The notes under the pieces: generated by a model | Database searches by the model: none | Seen by the model: the letters and a program-made list of their open reading frames with translations, nothing else | Told to the model about the DNA's origin: nothing | Origin: Ephydatia muelleri | Taxonomy: Eukaryota; Porifera; Demospongiae; Spongillida; Spongillidae | Direction of reading: 5' to 3' | DNA: 64,000 bases | Assembly (NCBI GenBank): GCA_013339895.1 | Contig: JABACO010000071.1 | Span: 90,751-154,750, forward strand | Program-made: the position numbers and the translations under genes | Part shown: piece after piece, positions 10,632-21,599 of the stretch | Numbering within the stretch: the first letter of the stretch is position 1 | Layout: every line of letters begins with the position of its first letter

Positions 10632-12280
10632 CATACATTTTGTGCATACCGATAGAAATATTGAAAAGGTGGCGTAATGCCTTAGCAACCACCCTTGACA
10701 ACCAACAACCTTACAAACTTTGCACTACATGTTAACATGTTTGCACCTGTCGCCATTTAAAAGCCATACAATGAATGAAGTACCTTTGTTCTATTTGTAG
10801 CCAAAGTCACATGGCCTAGCTTTCTCTCCACAACTTCCTACAAGCGGCCATTTTTGGACGAACGCATGGACTTCAACGTACTTTTTGGACCCCGTAGACA
10901 AATTCTGCTCCCCAGTTGGAAGCACAGAACAAAAGGAGACAGAAGGTACTTACAACGTATAGTATGGAACTGTAGCCATACTTTTTCTTCGCGATGGTAT
11001 ACGCGTGTGAAGTATACTGTGGTTTGAGCCGCCGTGTTCGCTAGTACTATACGTATTACTGATATGATAGCACGAAAAGGGGTAAAATGCTTATGCTGAC
11101 TACCTACGATTTTGCTCGTTTGTTTGGCGGTGGAATAGATTCCACAATCCTGGGTGAAATGGATATAGGCTGTGCTCTTTAACAATAGAGAGGAGCCTGT
11201 CTACCTTGTTGTGGATACATTGATAAGTTCTCTGAAGGGTGTTAAATCGGGCATGGATAGACTCTGCCCCCTGTTCGCCTAGTAGACCAAAGCCTGTACC
11301 CGTCCGTTTTGCCCAAGGGACAGTGTGATCTAATAGGTGCATTTTTAAAGATATGGATGAACTTGGGAATGATGCCCTGAAGCTCTCCATGAATTCTGAT
11401 ATTGTATGTTCTGTGGGTGAGATGGGGATAATTATTGTTCTGGTAATTGGAAGGTGCATTTTACCTAACTCTGTGACTTTTAACTCATCAATGAACAGCT
11501 GGTCGTAGATACTGTGGCACCTCCCAAGGAGGGAGAATACAGTTGTGAACTTCTCAGCTGTTGCCGATACTGTGTCAACAAGAGTTGGGCACTTCTCATG
11601 TGCCACTTGTATCATGGAAGAGCGAGCACATGATGGAGATGTTTGATGGCTAGTGGTGATGGGAAAGGTAAACTGTATGGGGAATTTCATATAATATTGT
11701 GACTACCTTAAGGGCCTTGTATATGTGATTCCCCACAAACACTCCACCGAAGTACTGCTGTCGTTTCATTTTGAAAGACTGTAATGCTGTATCCAACCCT
11801 TGAACAAAGGGTCCTTCATGCTTTTTAAAACCCTTCTCAACTGCATTACTTTGGTGGGCTATCTCTTTCTCCTAAAATTAATGTGTGCAAAGTCATTTTT
11901 CATCTTATTGATTTCTGTCTTACCATTTGTTGCACAGATTGCTTCTTCTCGTTCATCTGTTTGATGAAGTTATTCGTGATGGAGTCATCCTTCCCCAAAC
12001 AAACAGCAACATAGGTCACTACTTCCTCCAAATCTGCAAGTTCAGCTTTGCATTCTGCATACTTGGCCTTCAGCATCTGCAGCTTGTGCAGCTCCACACA
12101 GTAAGCCGAAAAGCTTGATGTGCTATTGGTTGGCTGGTTAATGAAGGCCAATTGCATGTCATAGCTGTGACAGGCATCCTCAAGCAAACGAAAACCTTCA
12201 TAAATATGCCTTGAGTCATGTGCAGTCCTGGTGGGCACACCTGCTTATGGGTGTAAAATTAAAAACATGTTCGGTGAGAG

Positions 12281-12350
12281 GGGAGCTGCTACTGAAGCAA
12301 GCCGGAATAATAAGCCATATTGGAGCAGCACAAGCCTTAGCTCTCAAAGC
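12281..12350. repeat. 70-bp segment, perfect inverted duplicate of 13331-13400
   Basis: All 70 bases equal the reverse complement of 13331-13400, an exon of the same RAG1-like gene. The copy at 13331-13400 fits the reading frame (QAGIISHIGAAQALALKAG), so this one is probably the inserted, templated copy. It lies where the adjacent exon frame breaks. Confidence 0.95.
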
Positions 12351-13330
12351 TAATAGTAATGCCTGATAGTTCGCTGTTATTGTTTCCAAAGATCGGTCTG
12401 GAAATCTCCCCCTTGTGGCAAGTGATTGTTGCATGTGCTCACTATCAATCTCACAAATCAGGCATGGACGTTTTCCTGAAATAAGTGGCATGCTGATCTA
12501 ATAATAAGGAACAAATTGATTTCTTACCACTTGCACCTGACAGGCCGTATGAAGTGCTCTGAAACTCATAGTCACCAGCCAGAAAGACCTTTATTTTGTG
12601 TTGCCTGTATGCAAATGCTTGTAATTCCTTGTTACAATTCAGCATTCATGTACCTCCACTCCATCACCTGCAGCTGCTTCACTTGGTCTTTGAAACGCTA
12701 TGCAAATTGGTGACACTATCACCTGCTTCAAAACAACTGAACACACAAGTGTTGTGGACAGAGTTAGGTGCTGGCACATTCACTATTTGAAAATTCATTT
12801 TGAAGGTATTCAAGACATCTCCACCTTTATCTCCTCCTAGTTTCACCCAGACTTCATTTGTCGGGATGATGCCATTGTGCCATGTAAGTCGACTGCAGCT
12901 GATTACATTTAAGTGTTAGACAATATTGTTTTTATGATGGGGGGAGGGGAGAGAAGGGGTTGTTACCTGGCATTCTCTTCCAAAAGCTGGGTGATCTTCT
13001 GGATGATGTTTGGCATGTATATGTGTGGCGCCCCTTTAAGTTCAATTGCACCAGATGACGAGGTGAATGTGAATGGCGCTATTTCTCCACATAGGTTATC
13101 TCCTACTTCTTCACGAGCAATCTGCCTCATTTGTTCTTCACATGCAATGGATATTCCAGAGGCCTTCAACCACCTATTTGATGTAAGTTAGTTGTAAATG
13201 TATAAATGTTATATATGAACCCGGCATTCCCCCCCCCCCCCCCCCCCCCCCGCCCCACACACACACACACACACACTTGACAAATCACCTGCGAAGACAC
13301 TCCAATTTAGTCCACGGCATTCCTATGCCT

Positions 13331-13400
13331 GCTTTGAGAGCTAAGGCTTGTGCTGCTCCAATATGGCTTATTATTCCGGCTTGCTTCAGTAGCAGCTCCC
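13331..13400. repeat. 70-bp segment, source copy of the inverted duplication
   Basis: Lies in-frame inside the exon at 13570-13292 and matches 12281-12350 in inverse orientation without a mismatch. Confidence 0.95.
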
Positions 13401-14916
13401 TCTCAGCACTATCAAGGTAGTCTAACTCATTTCTTAGAAGCACAGATGTCTCCCCCTTAGCCATAATCTGCCGAACATTACTCATTTCAGTGCACCTTCT
13501 TTTCAATGTTTTCCTAGAGGCAGATTCTGAAGATTTGTGTGGCCTTGTTATTTGCACGAATGTCTTGGGCTAATGGGTAGATTTTTTTGGTGTATTATAC
13601 ATAACTCAGTACTGTTTTACTTACCAAACCATCTGTAGGGATGGAGATGGTCTTGTCAGGACTTGTGGCAGCAAGCTTGCTTAGCACTTGTGATGCCATC
13701 TTCACTTCGTCCTTGGTAAATTTCACATCACAATCATGGATGTTGTAATCACCAATACGTATGTTCTTCTTACAGGAAGAACACTCACCGTGTATGTCCT
13801 GCAGGAGTACCGTGATGATTGGTGGTGCTGGTTTCAGTGCTGATGGCAATAAAGGTGCATCCACGAAGCAGCAAGGACAGTTCACGTTGCTACAACTGAA
13901 GACTTCAAACCACCTGACCATACATGTGGTGAACACCAGTGCCCTACATGGTAGCTCCAATGGCTGGCACAGGAGCTCCAGACAGATCAGGGATTGCAGC
14001 TGATATCCAGTATAGCTGAATTGTGCAAGGTGCTAAGTGGCATATCAGGTGGGTGGTGTGGTGGTGCAATTCCTTTGATGGTTGCAATAATAATATCAGC
14101 TGTTGTTGGACGACCTGGTGGTGTTGGCTTAGTACCTCTTTTGGGATAACATACCTATGCATTAAGAAAACATGCATGTAGTACAGACCCACAATTATGT
14201 TGATATTGATACCATGCATCTGTCTGCAGCATGAACCTCCCACTCAGTGATTGCTGTTGAGCTGTAGCAAGTCATTGGTCTGTCCATGATCTGCTTACAT
14301 GAGTAGCATAACGACACAGGGTGGATATCAGGGAGGTCATTGTTAATATCAATGCTAAAGGCTCTAAAGAGACATTCTTTGAACTCTGAATATTGATAGA
14401 ATGCCCTTCTTTTCTTCCCTTTAGCCACCAAAAGGCTTCCACAGACTCTGCAACGTTTCTGGAGCTGGTCTCTGTTGAGTTCCATCTAGGGCTATGTGAC
14501 CGAACAAAGCAACTACAGCCGCATTATTCATAGCAAAGCAAAACCGCTTATTTGTGTGTTTAAAAAAAGTATGGCTGCATCTGAATGGTGCTTCTGTATA
14601 ACTCAATGTGTGTAGTTCACGGTACGGCATACTGACCTTCTTGAGAATTTGTCTGTGCTTGGTGTTTTCAACCAAAAGTTACCCCTCTCCCTTATAAAAA
14701 TTGGCTGCGCGTTATTCAGAATTGCGAAACTACGAATGCGCATATGGTATCGTCTCTACTACGATGGTACCCCAGTTAAATGGAAGGGATAAACAAGCTT
14801 GTGATGGTAAAATGAGCAAAGATACAGCTCTCTAAGTAAGTGCTATTTTAATGACGCCATGGCGCAACAAGCCGCAATGGATTTTTTTTGTTTACGGTAT
14901 GGTCTAATTATGGACA

Positions 14917-14932
14917 GCCGCATAGGGCTGTG
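14917..14932 (-). repeat. right 16-bp TIR of the RAG1-like transposon, before CGGT
   Basis: Complement of the left TIR. CGGT follows immediately at 14933-14936. Confidence 0.85.
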
Positions 14933-14936
14933 CGGT

Positions 14937-15236
14937 CATCTTGCTTTTTTTTTTTCAAATTGACACATTTATAATTAACGATAAATCGGACTGATTGTGC
15001 ATCTGTGCTTTATTAAATTATAACATGAACCATTCGTAAACTAAACAAAATCAAAACAAAAAAATAATTTCTACCGCGCAAATTATTCATAAATGAAGTG
15101 TCATTACGTAATACCTTGCGTCATCTTGGAATAAATTATATTGTGTCGGCTTGCTAGCTAGACAGGTTATAAATGTTAATGGCTGTTACTGTTAGATAAC
15201 TCAAAGACTAACGATAAATTAACTTATCGGCTATGC
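14937..15236. other. AT-rich stretch with no recognised gene
   Basis: Between the RAG1-like element and the foldback element; no frame, repeat or RNA gene could be supported. Confidence 0.5.
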
Positions 15237-15344
15237 TAGTCTCGTACCCAGACCCTGATTCCCACAGCTGCGGATGGATTACATCACCGCTACGTGATGT
15301 AATCCATCCGCAGCTGTGGGAATCAGGGTCTGGGTACGAGACTA
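15237..15344. mobile_element. 108-bp foldback MITE with 9-bp target duplication
   Basis: The whole element is a near-perfect palindrome whose arms begin TAGTCTCGTACCCAGACCC. It is flanked by CGGCTATGC on both sides (15228-15236 and 15345-15353). The same terminal 19 bases bound the 3.5-kb element at 33645-37151 and a foldback near 43514. Nine-base duplications and long inverted arms fit a Mutator-like origin (inference). Confidence 0.9.
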
Positions 15345-15357
15345 CGGCTATGCGAGA

Positions 15358-15960
15358 TGTGGAGCGCATCAATTAGGCACAATGATGCATGCAGGGCAAT
15401 AAACGGATCGAACTCCATAGGGCCCGCCCCTTCATGATTACATCTTCTGAGACGCAGGTGTTTTGGTGAGTATACTATGTGAATTTAGTAGGGTAGCGTA
15501 GGGTATGTTCGGCAGTGGGTAGTGTTCGGCCTATATGCAGAACAGGCATATATTTGATGCAGTGAAGGAGGAGATATGGCCTTCTCCCTATACTGTTGGC
15601 CATCCCTCTATAATGGTGGACTTCTCCCTGTCCTGTAACTAGCTAGTGTTAGCCTTCTCTCGAACCGTTAATTGACCGTCTCTTATACTGTTGGGTCTTC
15701 TTCCTATATTGTTAGACTGGTGCCTTCTCCCTGTACTTTTGGCCTTCTCCCTATACTGTTCGGCTTATCTTTATACTGTTGGCCTTCTCCTTATACTGGT
15801 GGCCTTCTCTCTATACTACTGGCTTTCTCCCTATACGGTTGGCCTTCTCCCTATACTTTCCCCATCATGGTGGGCTTCTTATACTGTTGGCCTTCTCCCT
15901 ATACTGCTTGTTGGTTATACCTTTTCTTACTACTGTAGTGACCCTGACTCAGCAAGTAGT
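15358..15960 (+). repeat. dispersed repeat with internal TTCTCCCTATACTG minisatellite
   Basis: 15358-15560 matches the complement of about 31250-31460 over roughly 200 bp (for example TAGGGTAGCGTAGGGTATGT and its counterpart). From 15575 to 15915 it continues as an imperfect 27-bp repeat, GTTGGCCTTCTCCCTATACT, whose complement also occurs next to the other copy at 30540-30690. Probably a non-autonomous element or satellite-bearing repeat. No gene. Confidence 0.75.
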
Positions 15961-16059
15961 GACAGGTAAGAAAGACAATGGTAGTACAAAAGGTACAGCA
16001 TTTATACACATATATGCACATGCGCACAACATATAGGTCAGAGTCCATCAGACAGTCAC

Positions 16060-18560
16060 ATGTTTTCCGGCGCCAGCCTTGGACGTTACATTGCATCTGC
16101 TTCAATTAGATGTGTCCACACATCTGGAAGAGTAATTGGGTCCCCATAACATTCAGGTGGTTTGTTTTCCTTGAAGATCGTCGAAGTCCGGCTGGCACTG
16201 CATCTCTGTGGTTATTAGCCTCAGGTGGTATCGGGAGGGCTGCATTGGTGGTACGGCATGTTGGTGGGGAGCATCAATCACAGGTGGTGCAGGAAGAACT
16301 GCAATTGGTGGTTGGCTGATCTCTACTGCATCTTGCGGGGTGATGACAGGTGGGTCCATCTCAGTGAATTCAAGTTCTTCCTCTTCCTTTTCCTCCGCAG
16401 TGTCCCCACCGTGCTTCATATGCTCTTCCTCATTCACCACCCTCTCAGCAGGTGGTACATTGCCTAGAGGTGCTGGCTTGAGGCGATTAAAATGAACAAC
16501 ACGTTTACATCGTGGTCGAGCACAATCCACAATACGATACACACTTTGTGAAATACCCTATAAGGCCCCTGCCATGGTTTGTGCAATTTTCTCGACTTGC
16601 CTCTTGGTACTGCAGGGGAGTGAAGAAGAACAAGATCACGAACACCATAGGGACTACCTCTCACACCACGATCATACAAGTCTTTTTGATGGGTCTGTTT
16701 TTGCTGAACATGCTTAATCACAGCATGGTAAGATCTTTGAAGACAGCCCTTGAGAACCTTGGTATATTGAGTAACTGAATCATGTGATGCCACGGGTAAT
16801 GAATAATGAACGTCCTCAGGGAGGCAGGGGTTGCGCCCAAACATGGGCTGGAATGGTGTGGTTCCAGTAGTTTCCTGGACACTTGTTCTATGCCAGAAGT
16901 AAAGTTGGGAGAGAAAGGTCCCAGTCATGTTCATCAGCCACTGTAATGCTGAGCATCTCCGGTAGGTCCTATTAAATCTCTCCACAAGTCCATCGGACTG
17001 CGGATGATAGGGTGTTGTTCTTGTCATTGTGACTCCAAGAAGGTGACATATCTCTTGTATCACTTTTGCTTCATTCCTTGATCTGTATGGATTGAATCAG
17101 GCACACCAAACCGGCAGATAAATTCATTAACCAACACCTTAGCTATAGACAATGCCTCCATATCTGGTAATGGATATGCCTCTTTCCATTTTGTGAAATA
17201 TTCCCCAACCACAAGTATATAGCGATTACCTCGAGGTGTTTCAGGTAGGGGACCCATTATATCCATTGTTATCCTCTCCAAAGGTCGACTTGCATGGCTG
17301 ACTTCAAGAGGTGCTTTATTTCTTGGAGGGGACTTTCTGGAGTTACAAGCAATACAGTTAGAGCACCACTTCACAGCATCACTTTTCTGCCCAGGCCAAT
17401 AAAACCACCTACGAATCTTCTCCAAGGTTTTCCTGACCCCCATATGACCCCCTATTTTTGAATCATGCAACCCAACCATGATCCCTGGTATGTGTGTAGG
17501 AGGGATAACTAACTGCAAGTATCGATCTTGACCACCTCCTGGGATATCCTCCCACTGTCTGTAGAGAATGCCATCTTTCAACAGCAGGTTTTTGCACTGA
17601 GTCCAGAGGGATTGGAATTGCAAAGTCGAATCCTTTGGACATTGTTGGGGTACTAATCCTGACTGCAACCAGGTAATAACTTGCTCTAGGTCCGTATCTG
17701 CTCTCTGAAAGTCTGCCACCTCTTGGTTTGTCCAGGCTGGCAACAGGGAAATTTCACATACAGGAAACATCTCATCAGTCTCCAATTCAACCTCCAAACC
17801 ACACTGTCGGCACTGTCCACGAGAAAGTGAATCTGCATTACAATGCTGCTTGCCAGGGCGATGAGCCACCTGGCCTTCAGGCTCCTTAAAATTGTGAAGC
17901 CAGCGTAGAGAGTTATGGTCTGTTCTCAAATAAAACTTCCTGCCATATAAGTAAGGCCTATAATGGCGAGATCCCACACCAATGCAAGCATCTCCCTCCG
18001 AGTAGCACAGTATCTTTTTTCAGTGTGTGTGAGTGTTCTACTTGCATAAGCAATTACGTGCTCCATACCATTGATGGTTTGAGAAAGAACTGCCCCCTAA
18101 CCCTCTCCACTGGCATCAGTATCAAGGACAAAACACTTACTGAAGTCAGGCAACGTGAGGACAGGGGCAGAAATGAGCATTTTTTTTAGCTCAAAGAATG
18201 CTTCTGTACATTCAGTTGTCCACTGCCAGGGTTTTTGTTTGTGTATTAAAGCATGCAAGGGAGCAGCAACATGTGCAAAATTTTTAATGAAACGCCTATT
18301 GTACGATGCCAGGCCCAAAAATGATGATAACTCCTTAGAGGTTGTTGGAATAGGCCGGTTGGAAACACATTTCACTTTCCCTAGATCTGTTTCAATGCCC
18401 TTAGCTGATACCACATGCCCAAGATAGTGTACACTTGTCTGAAGAAGGTGGCGTTTGGAAGGTTTGACCTTAAGCCCAGCCTGCCTCAGTCTAGAAAATA
18501 CATCCCTTTGCAATGCCAAATGCTGTTCAACAGTTTTGCTAAAATATTATTATATCATCT
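16060..18560 (-). mobile_element. Ty3/gypsy-type LTR retrotransposon fossil, pol part
   Basis: Minus-strand frames cover the end of a reverse transcriptase (connection region near LGHVVSAKGI), an RNase H region (YGRKFYLRTDHNSLRWL), an integrase zinc finger and DDE core (MDIMGPLPETPRG; TPYHPQSDGLVERFNRT) and a chromatin-proximal C-terminus with a GPYRVF module. Gag, protease, the first half of reverse transcriptase and both LTRs are not recognised. The copy is broken, with about three interruptions, and truncated; it looks old. Confidence 0.85.
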
Positions 18561-19190
18561 GAAAGGAGGTGCAACAGCCATGAGTATGCATGTACCCAAA
18601 TATTATTAATGGCCAGTGCAATTAGGCATAACCTGATGATGGCTAGTGACAGAAATAGACGTTTTTACTCATCCTCCAATTTCAGTTGCAATTAAACAAG
18701 CTACTGGAACTTCATTAGTACCATCTTCATTGTGATCCACTGATACAGTAAAACTCTTGAATTTCCTGGTCGTCATCAGCATCAAGAAGAAAACTTGAAG
18801 CAATCCCCAAGTAATCATCCCTAAACCGGAATTCTTGATCTACGTCTTGGTTGGATACATTCTGATTCTGGACAATTTCATCACTTTGACTTTCGTCCCT
18901 TGTCGAACTTCCACACTGCTCTCTGTCCATCGCAATCGGGGACGCCGACCGAATGAATTCGATCTGCTTGGCTATAGATTCCAGTTCTGGTTACTAGCGA
19001 GACGTGTGATAGAGTTAATATTTACCTTTTTTTGCTGAACACATTTGATGAATGGTTGACTGCCGTTTCGGCATTCTGAAACAAAGTTTGATGTTCGCTT
19101 GACGCACAGCCGTTCACTTTCTCTCTAGCACGCTTCAGCTCAGGAGGGCCTTTACAGGTTGACTTAGTCTTATTATAATTATTTTTCATC
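18560..19190. other. stretch with no recognised gene
   Basis: A 67-codon minus-strand frame (18930-18727) is acidic (RDESQSDEIVQNQNVS) and has no family motif. Nothing else could be supported. Confidence 0.45.
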
Positions 19191-19197
19191 CATATAT

Positions 19198-19241
19198 TGG
19201 GGGGGGGGGGGGGGGGGGGGGGGGCGTGTGCCCTCCACGCC

Positions 19242-19273
<32 letters not shown>

Positions 19274-19290
19274 TCCGCCACTGCAAGGGG
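19198..19290. repeat. poly-G/poly-C hairpin at a transposon-like end
   Basis: A G run of about 25 is followed by GTGTGCCCTCCACG and a C run of about 35, a self-complementary hairpin. Beyond the C run, CTAAATCCGCCACTGC is the complement of GCAGTGGCGGATTTAG, a terminal motif common in animal hAT elements. Probably one end of a non-autonomous hAT copy. Confidence 0.55.
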
Positions 19291-19468
19291 ATGGTAACTA
19301 TTTTTTTTAGAGCACTGGCTTTATTAATCACAGCTAGGATCGCAGGAAGACCACACTGAACTGCGTGCTTTATAACAACTTCTGTCTCACAATGCTGATC
19401 AATTTTCATTCTTCAACTGTCTGACGCATCAAGTACATAAATATAATTATAAATGAGAATAGACAGGG

Positions 19469-20579
19469 CCCGTAGTGTGTGTAACCTCCCCTGCATAATG
19501 AAAATCGATTTTTCCGAATACTTTTAAAACACTAATCGATTTTTCAGGGTTTTTTGGATCTGAAAACGATTTTTCCGAATAGTTTCAAAAACAAAATCGA
19601 TTTCTCCGAATAGGTTTTGCCAAATTTCCTGCCGAATACCTAGGTTATTCAGGTTATGGTGCTTGAGGAGTGCACACTGAGAAGATAATTTATGTCTGCA
19701 CAGAAATTTACCTGGTCTCGCACCCAAACAAGAGCTATGCATGTCAGTTGAAAACACAGAGACACAAAGGTCTACAGTAGCATGCATGTGTTTGCCAAAT
19801 AGAGTTTAATAAGTTGTATGTCTTTACCATGCACTTGTACATATCAATAGTAGTGTAAACCTTTATATCCATCCAACACTAACCACTGAGACCAGACATC
19901 ACCATTAAAAACTCACCCCACATTAGCTATAATCACGTACTCCACTAAATATAAATGCATACGAAATTTTTCATTAGTACAATTGCGTAATGCTCTCTAA
20001 TTCCTACCCATACTCAAACAGAGCGCGCATACTTACGTGAGAAGTCTGTCATTCTATTTCACTCACTAGCGCAATACTCAGATATGTTCACTTCGTACCA
20101 CTGTACAATGCAATACTAGTACTGGTACATACATTTGTTACACAACTCGTAGCATATACTATTGAACTTAGTTACTGATTTGAAGACGACGATAAATGCA
20201 TTGAGCTAGTACACGCTTTTTATTTTGTATCCCCAATTGATGCACATTACATATGTTGTATTACATTACTTTCTATTTACTCAAACTATAAATTGCTTCT
20301 TGTATGTAAAAACAACGGTGACATAATAATTATGACATACTCAATTGAAAATCATATCCGGATATCGGTGTAAAAAGGTATTCGAATAATGGGCGAATTG
20401 TCGATGCTGACGACGAATACCTAAGTACCTCCGAATGGAGAAACATAAACCGGTTTTTTCGAATAGATAAGATTCACTAATCGATTTTTCCGAGTAATGC
20501 TATGTTGCTATTTCGAACGGATAGGTTTTCGCGAATATCCGAATAACCCGAATAACCTGATAACCGGTTACACACCCTA
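19469..20579. mobile_element. non-autonomous hAT-like element, about 1.1 kb
   Basis: The ends resemble each other inversely (TAGTGTGTGTAACC on the left, TAGGGTGTGTAACC read from the right) and GACAGGG lies just outside both (19462-19468 and 20580-20586). Subterminal regions repeat ATCGATTTTTCCGAATA and TTCGGATATTCG motifs at both ends. The interior has no supported gene. TAG termini with a duplication of 7-8 bp fit hAT. Confidence 0.65.
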
Positions 20580-20589
20580 GACAGGGGAC

Positions 20590-21020
20590 ATTATTTGATC
20601 GTGATCAGTATTATGATGCACGCAGTAATGGGTGGTTCGTCCACAACCGCAGAGTTCAAAAGCTGCCAAAAAATGCCTTATGTTACTCTGTTCAGTGGCT
20701 TCTTTGAAATCATTAGCTACTGCTGTTAGGTCCAATGCATCAGTCTTGTCTCTATGGCAATGCATTAGCATAATATTGTTGAGTCGCTCCTGTGTCATCG
20801 TAGAACGTAAATATGTTTTTGCAGTGAAGAACATTTCAGAAAACATACTGTGCACCAATGATGAATTCATAATTCCTGCAAGAAATCTCATACTTGTGAT
20901 CTGTTGTTCTCTTTTTGTTTTCTTTTTGAGCTCCTTAATGCAATCTGGAAAAAGGTTCAGCTGTCTCAGCAATTGACCATCAATAATTGTAGAATTCCCA
21001 GTCTGGCGTAGCACAGCCAC
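20590..21020 (-). pseudogene. C-terminal remnant of a hAT-type transposase (dimerisation region)
   Basis: The minus-strand frame contains TYLRSTMTQERLNNIMLMHC, which matches the hAT C-terminal dimerisation motif (SxLRSxMxQxRLNxLxLLxxH) as found in ZMYM1-like and related hAT proteins. It is followed by a short Cys/His-rich tail. The catalytic core is absent, so this is a fragment. It lies on the opposite strand to the hAT-like fragment at 23300-24060 and need not belong to it. Confidence 0.6.
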
Positions 21021-21599
21021 GTTATTTTTGCGGAGGGTATGCTACGCCAGATTACTTACGAACACAATAATATGAGTACAGTTCGTTGTCCCGTTCAGGG
21101 TACCGGTACTAGTAGAAGCGGGCCAGGATTGAACGTGTGTTGGCTGATCAAAGACAGACTGAGGCGTGGCTGTAAAGCTCAGTTGCCAACTCCGACTTAG
21201 AAACATTCCCGCTACCGCAAGTACTAATCACTTTTTCTTTGACAATTTTTAGCACTGTTCCTTTCAATGCAAATGCCATAAAATAAATATGTTTTTCTGA
21301 TTTTTCTCTATCCACTGATGTAATCGGAAAATATTTTGGACGCAAAATGCATTGATGTCCTCTCGATGTATTGGAATTTCTGGATATGAAATACATGTAC
21401 ATGTATATGGCTGTTCGATGAACAAATTGTAAGGTGTGAAAAAATTGCCCACAAATGCCTGATATCTCTACAACCATTATGGTTATGGCAATGAAGTTTT
21501 GAGAGTTGAGACACTTCTGAGGCTTCAGGTTAGCGTAATGGCATGGTCTTTGCTTCCACTGTCAGCAAAACATGCCTCATTTTTACCCCTTGTTTCTTC

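Larger units (their letters stand above)
11100..14485 (-). pseudogene. RAG1-N-terminal-like transposase gene, spliced and partly decayed
   Basis: The first exon (14485 to about 14215) starts MELNRDQLQKRCRVCG and contains AFSIDINNDLPDIHP, then CYSCKQIMDR and a W-x2-H-x4-C pattern. These follow the order and spacing of the zinc-binding N-terminal region of vertebrate RAG1 (CRICG, FRIDVKADVDSIHP, FCHNCWSIMHR). The next exons hold a RING-like Cys cluster (LICLELLCQPLELPC to VNCPCC) and a second zinc finger (CSSCKKNIRIGDYNIHDC), again in RAG1 order. Further exons (13570-13292, 13170-12975, about 12890-12730, 12645-12450, 12240-11925, 11690-11100) give candidate DDE positions: Asp in KLGGDKGG, Asp in FLAGDYEF and Glu in GLLGEQGAESIHARF. 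Catalysis by these is inference. At least three one-base shifts and a 70-bp inverted duplication interrupt the frame. Confidence 0.8.
10616..14932 (-). mobile_element. DNA transposon encoding a RAG1-N-terminal-like protein (4317 bp)
   Basis: A 16-bp perfect inverted pair, CACAGCCCTATGCGGC at 10616-10631 and its complement at 14917-14932, encloses the RAG1-like gene and is flanked on both sides by CGGT (10612-10615 and 14933-14936). These match the ends and target duplication of a cut-and-paste transposon. The terminal CACAG equals the first five bases of the RAG recombination-signal heptamer, and Transib/RAG-type elements also begin CAC. The content recalls the N-RAG-TP elements described from molluscs, named here from memory. 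Frame slips in the gene suggest this copy is inactive. Confidence 0.85.
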
